Origin: Chryseobacterium gleum
Lineage (GTDB): Bacteria; Bacteroidota; Bacteroidia; Flavobacteriales; Weeksellaceae
Assembly: GCF_900636535.1 (NCBI RefSeq)
Contig: NZ_LR134289.1
Span: 4,667,001-4,731,000 of the forward strand
Direction of reading: 5' to 3'
Length of the DNA: 64,000 nt
The position numbers were made by a program, and so were the translations under genes. The notes under the pieces were generated by a model. The model saw nothing but the letters and a program-made list of their open reading frames with translations, searched no databases and had not been told where the DNA came from. This document shows positions 42,358-49,368 of this stretch, piece after piece (the first letter of the stretch is position 1; each line of letters opens with the position of its first letter).

Positions 42358-44544
42358 ATGTTTCAAGATGATAAAACCAAAATAAAGAATTCTCAACAAT
42401 CTATCAGCCAGGATACAGAGACGATCAAAAAAACTGCACAGGAAAATGCGGTTGCGAAAGCAGAGGAAAAAGTAAGCAAAGCAGGGGATAAAATAAAAAA
42501 GACAGCAGAAACCGCACAGCATGTAAACTCAGCACAGGAAACAGGTAAGTTTCTGAATCAAACATTGGTTTCCAATGATCCTTCCGTTGTTGAGACAAAA
42601 GTGTGGGCCAGGCAGCCTACTTCAAAAATACATAATGCAGAAGCTATTTCTCAGAGTTATATAGCAGGAATCAACCGGGTCATCAAGCTCGATGTCATCA
42701 TAGAAGGACAGATCATTAATCATTTTAATCATTTTAAGCTGGTACAGAGTGCTACCAGGCATCATGAATTCAGTCTGATGCTGGCCCATGATACTTTAGG
42801 TAAACCGGAAAATCATAACCTGGAAGAAGCTCAGAGATTTTTAGGAAAAAGAATTACTGTTGTTTTCAAATATAAAGATATTGAGAAAGGTGCTGAACGT
42901 AATTTTGTAGGAGTGATTACAGAAGTGGGATTCAGCCAGGAAAAAGGAAGTCTTGGAAATATTATGATCAAAGGCTACAGCCCAACTGTACTTTTAGATG
43001 CTGCTCCTCATATTCAGAGCTTTGGAGGAAGCCAGCCTGTAAGTCTGAACAGTATTGCTGATCAGGTAATTAAAGAAGGACTGGGACAGCATAAATTCGA
43101 TTTCAGAGTAGATGCACAACATGGAAATATATCCTATAGCTCACAATATGAAGAAACCCATTATAACTATCTCGCCAGAATGGCCGAAGCCTATGGAGAG
43201 CAGTTTTATTATGATGGGGAAGTTCTGCACTTCGGAAAACTGCCGCCTCAGGAAAAACCTGTAAGGCTTACTTATGGAAGCAGTGTAAGTGATATTGCCA
43301 TCAAAATGAAGGCCCAGCATGTAAGTCCTACTTTTTATGGCTATAACAGCAGTAAAAATGAGAAGCTGACAACTGGCAGTTCAAAAATTAACCATACATC
43401 AGATATTGCAAGACGTGCTTACGAAATATCAGAAAAAACTTTTACAACCCCTTCTCTGAGGGTTGCTCCTATCAAAGCTTCTTCCTTCATGGATATTGAT
43501 GCTTCGCAGAAGGGAACCGCAGGAAGCAAAGCTTCAGAAGTTTTCGTTACTTCAGGAACTACAACAGTTCCTTTCTTATACCCGGGATGTACAGCAGATA
43601 TCGAAATGCGCAAATCCGGGAGTAATGAAACGGCTTATTTTACCAAGCTGATGATTATTGAAGTCACTCACGAAGTAGATGCCAGAGGCTATTACGATGG
43701 TAAATTTGAAGCAATTGCCGCAGATACAGGATTTATTCCGCGTCCCGAATTTCAGATGCCAAAAGCAGAAGCCCAGTTTGGAAAAGTAATTTCAAATACC
43801 GATCCTTTAAATCAGGGAAGAGTACGGGTGCAGTTCGATTGGCAAAACGGACCTGATACTACCGAATTTATCCGCGTAATGACTCCGGATGCCGGAAGTA
43901 GTGATAAAGTAAGTAAGAACAGAGGATTTATGGCTGTTCCGGAAGTAGGAGACCAGGTTATTGTCAACTTTGTACATCAGCATCCTGATCGTCCGTTTGT
44001 GATGGGAGGAATGTTCCATGGTGGAATCGGCGGCGGTGGAGGAACCGGTAACAATATAAAGAGCCTGAGCAGCAGAAGTGGAAATAAATTAGAATTAAAT
44101 GATGGTGAAGGATCTGTATTTCTAACGGATCAGGGCGGAGCCAATATGAAGTTTGACGGGGCAGGAAATGTCCAGACTAATGCTAATAACAATAAAACGG
44201 TAAACGTAGGAAATAATAATACGGTAAATGCCGGCAGTACAAATTCCATTAATGTCGGAGGAAAAGAAGGCGGGGCAGCCAATTCTGTCCTGACAATGGA
44301 CGCAGACGGAAATATTTCTCTCGAAGGAAAAACAAAAATTGAATTAAGGGTAGGTCAAAACAGTATCACAATTACTAAAGAAGGCATTACTATATCTGCA
44401 AAAGAAGGAATGCTGGATTTGAATTCATTGAAAAATGCATTATTGGTAACACAGGATAACCTGAGTATTCACAGTAAAGCAGTCACTTCAATGAATGCGA
44501 CAGGAGATATATTTATTACCGGAAGTAATGTTGATATCAACTAA
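42358..44544 (+). CDS. vgrG: T6SS spike protein VgrG (TssI), copy 2
   Basis: 728 residues. Same gp27/gp5 core as VgrG1 (INRVIKLDVIIEGQII; YNYLARMAEAYGEQFYYDGE; VISNTDPLNQGRVRVQFDWQ; HPDRPFVMGGMFHGG), but with about 76 extra N-terminal residues rich in Ala, Lys and Glu that should form a coiled coil (about 22-58). The C-terminal beta-helix is different from VgrG1 (NNKTVNVGNNNTVNAGSTNS; IELRVGQNSITITKEGI), as expected if this end selects another cargo, here the PAAR-like lipase. The next gene starts 33 nt downstream. Confidence 0.93.
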   Translation: MFQDDKTKIKNSQQSISQDTETIKKTAQENAVAKAEEKVSKAGDKIKKTAETAQHVNSAQETGKFLNQTLVSNDPSVVETKVWARQPTSKIHNAEAISQSYIAGINRVIKLDVIIEGQIINHFNHFKLVQSATRHHEFSLMLAHDTLGKPENHNLEEAQRFLGKRITVVFKYKDIEKGAERNFVGVITEVGFSQEKGSLGNIMIKGYSPTVLLDAAPHIQSFGGSQPVSLNSIADQVIKEGLGQHKFDFRVDAQHGNISYSSQYEETHYNYLARMAEAYGEQFYYDGEVLHFGKLPPQEKPVRLTYGSSVSDIAIKMKAQHVSPTFYGYNSSKNEKLTTGSSKINHTSDIARRAYEISEKTFTTPSLRVAPIKASSFMDIDASQKGTAGSKASEVFVTSGTTTVPFLYPGCTADIEMRKSGSNETAYFTKLMIIEVTHEVDARGYYDGKFEAIAADTGFIPRPEFQMPKAEAQFGKVISNTDPLNQGRVRVQFDWQNGPDTTEFIRVMTPDAGSSDKVSKNRGFMAVPEVGDQVIVNFVHQHPDRPFVMGGMFHGGIGGGGGTGNNIKSLSSRSGNKLELNDGEGSVFLTDQGGANMKFDGAGNVQTNANNNKTVNVGNNNTVNAGSTNSINVGGKEGGAANSVLTMDADGNISLEGKTKIELRVGQNSITITKEGITISAKEGMLDLNSLKNALLVTQDNLSIHSKAVTSMNATGDIFITGSNVDIN

Positions 44545-44576
44545 TATCGTGAATGTATTCTAAAACGTATTAAAAC

Positions 44577-45431
44577 ATGACTTTGGAACCGAATAAAGCT
44601 GAAAAAAATGACCATCTGTCAGGATTTAAATATGCCTGGTATAAAAAAGGAGAATATCACATCAATATCAAATCCTATCTTACGTTGGGAACAGGGAAAG
44701 CTAACCAGACAGAAATAGAAGAAGACTGGATCGTAACACCTGGAGAATACAATCATATTAACATCCATTCTTCTACCCAGAGATATATTCAGGCAGACGG
44801 ACAAATGCAGCCGTTTTATGAAATTCTTGAGAAAATAAACAAAGCAACGGAAGTTGTTGAACTATCTTTAAATACCGATAAAAGTATTCATGAAGTCACC
44901 AATAAAAATGAAATTCTACGCAGGTGGGAAGAGATAAAAAAGGATCTGCATTTTTTTGAACTGATAAAAGAAAGTTACAAGGCATTTATTCAGATCTATG
45001 ATCAGGAATTTAACAATATAGATCGTAATATCAGTCGAAATTTTTTGTATCAGATCATGTTTTATCCTTTACCTATATTCAGCGGAGGAAGTTTTACAGA
45101 TGAAATTCCTGCAAGAACAACTTTGTCAACCCTTTTCCCGGGAGAAGAACTTGAATATAGTTCCTCGTACAAAATTTTAAAAAATAAAGGAGGTTTCATA
45201 GTCAAACTGGATGGCAAAAGTAAGGGGAACCAGTCCCGTTTTGAAAGTATTTATAAAGATAAATATCAGAGAACACTTGGAAATGCTCTGGAATATAAGT
45301 ACACCATTGAAGGTGAGTATACTTACAATGAAGATTCTGTATTATCAGAGGTGATCTTCCATGTGAAAGAAGAACTCAATGAAAAGATGATCTATGTTTG
45401 CAGATACCAGATAAAGTTAAATAAAAAATAA
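44577..45431 (+). CDS. Unknown protein between VgrG and PAAR-lipase, possible effector adaptor
   Basis: 284 residues, no signal peptide or membrane segment, mixed alpha/beta and highly charged (for example HEVTNKNEILRRWEEIKKDLHFFELIKESYKAF in the helical middle). I recognise no family. Its place between vgrG2 and the lipase, in one transcription unit, is where adaptor chaperones (DUF4123, DUF1795 or DUF2169 types) lie in other T6SSs; I cannot see the signature of those families. It is therefore an adaptor candidate by position only. Confidence 0.6.
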   Translation: MTLEPNKAEKNDHLSGFKYAWYKKGEYHINIKSYLTLGTGKANQTEIEEDWIVTPGEYNHINIHSSTQRYIQADGQMQPFYEILEKINKATEVVELSLNTDKSIHEVTNKNEILRRWEEIKKDLHFFELIKESYKAFIQIYDQEFNNIDRNISRNFLYQIMFYPLPIFSGGSFTDEIPARTTLSTLFPGEELEYSSSYKILKNKGGFIVKLDGKSKGNQSRFESIYKDKYQRTLGNALEYKYTIEGEYTYNEDSVLSEVIFHVKEELNEKMIYVCRYQIKLNKK

Positions 45432-45448
45432 CAATTAATACCGTCACT

Positions 45449-46696
45449 ATGAGTCAATTATATATCGCACAGGATACTCCGCTTACTTGTAGTAAAGGCC
45501 GGAGACTTATAGGAATTGGGGTCAGTTCCCAGTCTTCAGTAAAGTTGAAAAAAGGAGCTAAGCTGATGGCTACGGAAAAGGACCGGTTTAAAGATAATTT
45601 TATTTGTCCCGAAATGATGATGGCAGGAGCATTAGCAGGTGTGGCAGTAGCAGCAGCTTTCTCCGGAGGGCTTTTTGTTTTGGCAGCCGCAGCCTGGGCA
45701 GGAAGCGCTCTCATAGATGACTGCCTTAATATCTGTTCCTTTTTATGCAAGGGAAGCGACTGGCAAAATACCCATCCCAAAGTAAAAATTGAAAATAAAA
45801 AACCTCTGTTGCAAAATTCCAGTTTACACTGTTTCATTGGAGGTAAAATAACCTTTCATTTACCCGTTGCCCAGTTACAGGAAGCCTCTATTGCCAGTAG
45901 AATGGCCCAGGATTCTTACGAGGATAACGGGAAGAATACCAATATTGAAGGATATACAAGAATCAATACAGATGATCAGGCCGAGCTGGATAAGCTGTTC
46001 GGTCCCGGAGTGTTAAACAGCAAAGATTTCAACACCAATAAAGATAACGGTTTCTTTTCCTCTTTATATTATAACAAAGAAACAGGAGATTATTTTGTAG
46101 CATTCAGGGGATCCGAACCTAAAGGAATGCAGTTTTATCATGACTGGCTTATTGAAGATGGAGGGCAGGCTCTTGGCTTTGCAACCCCTCAGATAGAAAA
46201 AACGAGAATGCTCGCTGAAAAAATGGATAATGCTACCGGAGGAAAAGTGAAATTCACCGGACATTCATTAGGAGGAGGAAACAGCGCCATGGCTTCCTAT
46301 TATACCGGTCTTCCGGGATATACCTTCAATGCAAGAGGAGTACATGGCAATACACTTGATTATCTCGATAAAAAAGGAGCTGTAAAATCAACTTCAAACA
46401 TTATCAATTACAGTACAAGTAATGATATTCTTAACGGGCTGCAAAATAACAGGGAAGGTCTGCTCTCTACATTGGCTTTATCCAGAATTCCGGGGCTTAA
46501 CAAAATTGCAATTTTTGGAGGCCTCACGGGAGGAGTTCCAAGGGCTTTAGGACAACAGCATGAAATCTTCGGGTATATTGATGATAATGAAGGGCTTGGA
46601 ATTAAAACCATTGGAAGCGGTCATAGCGCATATAATGACGCGTTCCAGGCAATGCTGGCCACTATAAATACTGATGTTGTAGCTAATAATATATAA
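45449..46696 (+). CDS. T6SS effector: PAAR-like domain fused to a GxSxG lipase
   Basis: 415 residues. N-terminal PAAR-like part (about 1-135): LTCSKGRRLIGIGVSSQSS and later LLQNSSLHCFIGGKITF, like DUF4280-type PAAR substitutes that cap VgrG, interrupted by a hydrophobic stretch (57-88). C-terminal class 3-type lipase (about 145-400) with the nucleophile in FTGHSLGGG (Ser273), probable Asp326 (SNDIL) and His392 (GSGHSAY). Likely a phospholipase that attacks target membranes. The ankyrin lipoprotein gene starts 2 nt after its stop and is the expected immunity gene. Confidence 0.82.
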   Translation: MSQLYIAQDTPLTCSKGRRLIGIGVSSQSSVKLKKGAKLMATEKDRFKDNFICPEMMMAGALAGVAVAAAFSGGLFVLAAAAWAGSALIDDCLNICSFLCKGSDWQNTHPKVKIENKKPLLQNSSLHCFIGGKITFHLPVAQLQEASIASRMAQDSYEDNGKNTNIEGYTRINTDDQAELDKLFGPGVLNSKDFNTNKDNGFFSSLYYNKETGDYFVAFRGSEPKGMQFYHDWLIEDGGQALGFATPQIEKTRMLAEKMDNATGGKVKFTGHSLGGGNSAMASYYTGLPGYTFNARGVHGNTLDYLDKKGAVKSTSNIINYSTSNDILNGLQNNREGLLSTLALSRIPGLNKIAIFGGLTGGVPRALGQQHEIFGYIDDNEGLGIKTIGSGHSAYNDAFQAMLATINTDVVANNI

Positions 46697-46697
46697 T

Positions 46698-47615
46698 ATG
46701 AAACCAATTATTTTAATAATATTTTCCATCATGACACTTTTTTCCTGTTCAGATTTTAATCTTAGGTCGCGTAAAAACGAAAATAGAAATCAATATCCTC
46801 CTTCAAGAATGTTTGCTGGAGACGCTTTATCAGCAGCCCAGAAAATGTTTGATGGAGATCTTAAAGGCATGGAAGAGCTCATTAGGAAAAAACATATTGA
46901 CATCAATAAACTGCAGGAGAATACAGGTTATACCTTACTGATGTATGCTTCCATTATTGAAGATTTAAAAGCAATGGAAAAGCTTTTAGAACTTGGGGCA
47001 GATCCCAATATCGTAGTGCCACATGAAGGTCTTGAATCTCCTTTGAATCATGCTGTAGCACTTAATAATTACGAAATGCTGCAGTTGCTTTTTAAATATA
47101 AAGCCAGTCCTAACCCGGCTTTAGGGAATTCCCCCTTATCTGATGCGATGACCCTCGGAGGTGATGAAAGTACCGAAAAGAAAATGATTGATTACTTACT
47201 TCAGAATGGAGCTGACATCAATAATGTCTCCTATAATGGAAGCAATATTATGGAAAGTGCTGCCAGAGACGATCTGGATATGGCAGAATATTTTTTAACT
47301 AAAGGAGGATTGCCTAAAATTAAAGGAACGAACCTTTGCCCGATCGCAGATTATATTCAGTATAAGGAAAAGCAGAAAAATGATCGTAACCTGCCTGATT
47401 CTCCTTATTATGAAAAATTATTCAGAATTAAAAGACAGCTGGTTGAGAAATATAATGTAGCATTTCCATATAAGAAGGACACATTGGAAGAAGCAAAACT
47501 CAGAATAAAACAATATGAGTCTTTAAGTTCTAAAGATAAGCTATCAGTAAATTTTAAGAACAATTACGGAGAAAATCTTTATCAGGAGGATTTAAACAGA
47601 ATTAAAGGAAAATAA
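46698..47615 (+). CDS. Ankyrin-repeat lipoprotein, candidate immunity to the lipase
   Basis: 305 residues with a lipobox (LFSC, Cys17) and four or so ankyrin repeats (TGYTLLMYASIIEDLKAMEKLLELGADPN; LNHAVALNNYEMLQLLFKYKASPNP; MIDYLLQNGADINNVSYNGSNIMESAARDDLDMAEYFL in part). Ankyrin or Sel1-type lipoproteins are known cognate immunity proteins of T6SS phospholipases. Periplasmic anchoring suits protection from an enzyme delivered there. One base separates it from the effector gene. Confidence 0.75.
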   Translation: MKPIILIIFSIMTLFSCSDFNLRSRKNENRNQYPPSRMFAGDALSAAQKMFDGDLKGMEELIRKKHIDINKLQENTGYTLLMYASIIEDLKAMEKLLELGADPNIVVPHEGLESPLNHAVALNNYEMLQLLFKYKASPNPALGNSPLSDAMTLGGDESTEKKMIDYLLQNGADINNVSYNGSNIMESAARDDLDMAEYFLTKGGLPKIKGTNLCPIADYIQYKEKQKNDRNLPDSPYYEKLFRIKRQLVEKYNVAFPYKKDTLEEAKLRIKQYESLSSKDKLSVNFKNNYGENLYQEDLNRIKGK

Positions 47616-47751
47616 CATAATAAAGGGTTAATAATATGATTTTCCGTATGTTAATTATCTTTTTTGAGTGAAATATTTTAATTTTATAATTCTTGTTAAA
47701 TTTATGTAATATACTTATAAACAGAATGTTAATGTTGTATATAAATCTAAT

Positions 47752-47788
47752 ATCGTAGAATTACGACAACAAATCGTAGAACTACTAC
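47752..47788 (+). promoter_or_regulatory. Tandem dyad operator of hcp3
   Basis: ATCGTAGAATTACGAC (47752-47767) and ATCGTAGAACTACTAC (47773-47788), 21-bp period, second box ending 50 nt before the -7 element. Confidence 0.75.
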
Positions 47789-47837
47789 ACTTTTTCAGAT
47801 TTATATTGAAAAGTTTTTTTTAGCGGTAAAGAGCCTC

Positions 47838-47845
47838 TATCTTTG
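47838..47845 (+). promoter_or_regulatory. -7 promoter element of hcp3
   Basis: TATCTTTG; upstream T8 tract and downstream leader nearly identical to hcp2. Confidence 0.65.
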
Positions 47846-47894
47846 TTAACACAATCACCGAATCACAAAATATTAACGATTAAAATTTACAATC

Positions 47895-48308
47895 ATGGCC
47901 GAAAGAAATTCAAGAGGAATCTTAAAATTCAACAACGGAGAAGGACAAAAGCTGTTAAAAATGAACTACAGCGTATCAAGATCTACAGACGTATCAGGAC
48001 GTGTAGCATCAGATCCTTCCAACGCATTAATCAAGGTTACGGTAGAAGCTACTGAAAAATCAGACATCCTTGAAAGTTTATTAAACGGTAAATATAAGCC
48101 GACAGTAGGGGAAATTGTATTCAACAAATCTCACGAAGAAGGAACATTAATTACTTTGAAATGGGAAAATGGATATGTAATCCAACACGAAGTAGACTTT
48201 GATGCCATTGACAGCAACAGTATGCTGATCAGCTTCGTAGTAAGTGCTGAAACCATCGACTACGGTACTTCTCAGTACGCAGGATTATGGCCTTCAGCAG
48301 GTAAATAA
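47895..48308 (+). CDS. tssD: T6SS tube protein Hcp (TssD), copy 3
   Basis: 137 residues; distinguished only by GEIVFNKS where the others have GEITFNKS, plus YGTSQY. Own operator, promoter and terminator. Many base differences to copies 1 and 4 are synonymous, showing selection for the protein sequence or gene conversion among copies. Confidence 0.92.
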   Translation: MAERNSRGILKFNNGEGQKLLKMNYSVSRSTDVSGRVASDPSNALIKVTVEATEKSDILESLLNGKYKPTVGEIVFNKSHEEGTLITLKWENGYVIQHEVDFDAIDSNSMLISFVVSAETIDYGTSQYAGLWPSAGK

Positions 48309-48342
48309 GCCTATTCATCATCTTAGTAAAAATAAAATTGGT

Positions 48343-48378
48343 ACAGAACAGCGGGCAAGAGACGCTGTTCTGTTTTTT
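48343..48378 (+). terminator. Terminator after hcp3
   Basis: ACAGAACAGCG (48343-48353) and CGCTGTTCTGT (48363-48373), perfect 11-bp stem followed by T6. Confidence 0.8.
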
Positions 48379-48499
48379 ATTTAACATTATCAGATTTTGA
48401 GGATAATTTCAGAGGTAATATATCTCTTTATAGTGTAGTAATAACTTCTCTTTTAATATGTTTGTAATAAGGCGTTTATGTTCTGTTTTTAAATCTGTT

Positions 48500-48557
48500 G
48501 TCGTAGAATTACGACAATAAATCGTAGAACTACGACATCAAATCGTACAATTACGAC
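48500..48557 (+). promoter_or_regulatory. Triple dyad operator of hcp4
   Basis: Three boxes at 21-bp period: GTCGTAGAATTACGAC (48500-48515), ATCGTAGAACTACGAC (48521-48536) and ATCGTACAATTACGAC (48542-48557). The central TCGTA/TACGA arms are perfect in all three, with varying 4-bp spacers. The last box ends 50 nt before the -7 element. Confidence 0.8.
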
Positions 48558-48606
48558 ACTTTTTCAGATTTAGATTCAAATGCTTTTTTTTCAAAAACAA
48601 GGGTTT

Positions 48607-48614
48607 TATCTTTG
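48607..48614 (+). promoter_or_regulatory. -7 promoter element of hcp4
   Basis: TATCTTTG with a T-rich -33 region. Leader differs from the other hcp genes except for its last 25 nt. Confidence 0.65.
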
Positions 48615-48665
48615 TTATATAATTATTGAATTACAATTTATTACTAACGATTAAAATTTACAATC

Positions 48666-49079
48666 ATGGCAGAAAGAAATTCAAGAGGAATCTTAAAATT
48701 CAACAACGGAGAAGGGCAGAAGCTGTTAAAAATGAACTACAGTGTATCAAGATCTACAGACGTATCAGGACGTGTAGCATCAGATCCTTCCAATGCATTA
48801 ATCAAGGTTACGGTAGAAGCTACTGAAAAATCAGACATCCTTGAAAGCTTGTTAAACGGTAAATATAAGCCTACAGTAGGAGAAATCACATTCAATAAAT
48901 CTCACGAAGAAGGAACATTAATTACTTTGAAATGGGAAAACGGATATGTAATCCAGCACGAAGTAGACTTTGATGCCATTGACAGCAACAGTATGCTGAT
49001 CAGCTTCGTAGTAAGTGCTGAAACTATTGACTACGGTAATTCTCAGTACGCAGGACTATGGCCTACATCTGGTAAATAA
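48666..49079 (+). CDS. tssD: T6SS tube protein Hcp (TssD), copy 4
   Basis: 137 residues, ending GLWPTSGK. Same protein as the other copies apart from the last residues. It closes the T6SS region and is the only copy with three operator boxes, so its regulation may differ in strength. Confidence 0.92.
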   Translation: MAERNSRGILKFNNGEGQKLLKMNYSVSRSTDVSGRVASDPSNALIKVTVEATEKSDILESLLNGKYKPTVGEITFNKSHEEGTLITLKWENGYVIQHEVDFDAIDSNSMLISFVVSAETIDYGNSQYAGLWPTSGK

Positions 49080-49103
49080 TCCCATAAACTTAAATAAAAA
49101 AAG

Positions 49104-49138
49104 AAACAGCATGTCTTTGGATATGCTGTTTTATTTTT
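49104..49138 (+). terminator. Terminator after hcp4
   Basis: AAACAGCAT (49104-49112) and ATGCTGTTT (49123-49131), perfect, followed by a T-rich stretch. Confidence 0.7.
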
Positions 49139-49240
49139 ATAAAAAGTGGTTGTTAAAATAATAAAAATGGAAAGCCATCGAGATAAGAATGAACAATTCC
49201 ATTTCAAAACAATAACTGCTAAAAAGTGGTTACTATAATA

Positions 49241-49282
49241 CGTATCCCGTATCCCGCATCCCGCACCTCGTATCCCATATCC
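49241..49282. repeat. Degenerate 7-bp tandem repeat (CGTATCC-like, six units)
   Basis: Units: CGTATCC, CGTATCC, CGCATCC, CGCACCT, CGTATCC, CATATCC. It lies between hcp4 and polA. Confidence 0.75.
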
Positions 49283-49345
49283 CCGAAACCCCAATCTCAT
49301 TCCTGAAACCCTTCCTCAAACTATCAACTTTTACTCCTATTTTCT

Positions 49346-49353
49346 TATATTTG
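49346..49353 (+). promoter_or_regulatory. -7 promoter element of polA
   Basis: TATATTTG, 15 nt before the ATG at 49369. Confidence 0.5.
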
Positions 49354-49368
49354 TTCATTATAGATAAT

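Noticed and set aside
32533..48557. Reading the hcp upstream dyads as transcription terminators or CRISPR-like repeats
   Set aside because: Arms are only 5-6 bp, lack T runs, and occur at a constant distance upstream of promoters; separate true terminators are present after each hcp gene.
41698..48826. Frames of about 66-70 residues overlapping each hcp start (MLTQSPNHKILTIK or MNYNLLLTIK starts)
   Set aside because: They are out-of-phase shadows of the conserved leader and hcp coding sequence, stop within hcp, and appear only because the DNA is duplicated.
32303..49079. Calling the T6SS region a prophage tail or contractile injection particle
   Set aside because: Hcp, ClpV, TssR-type lipoprotein, and VgrG with PAAR-like effector are T6SS-specific; no sheath, capsid, terminase or lysis genes are present.
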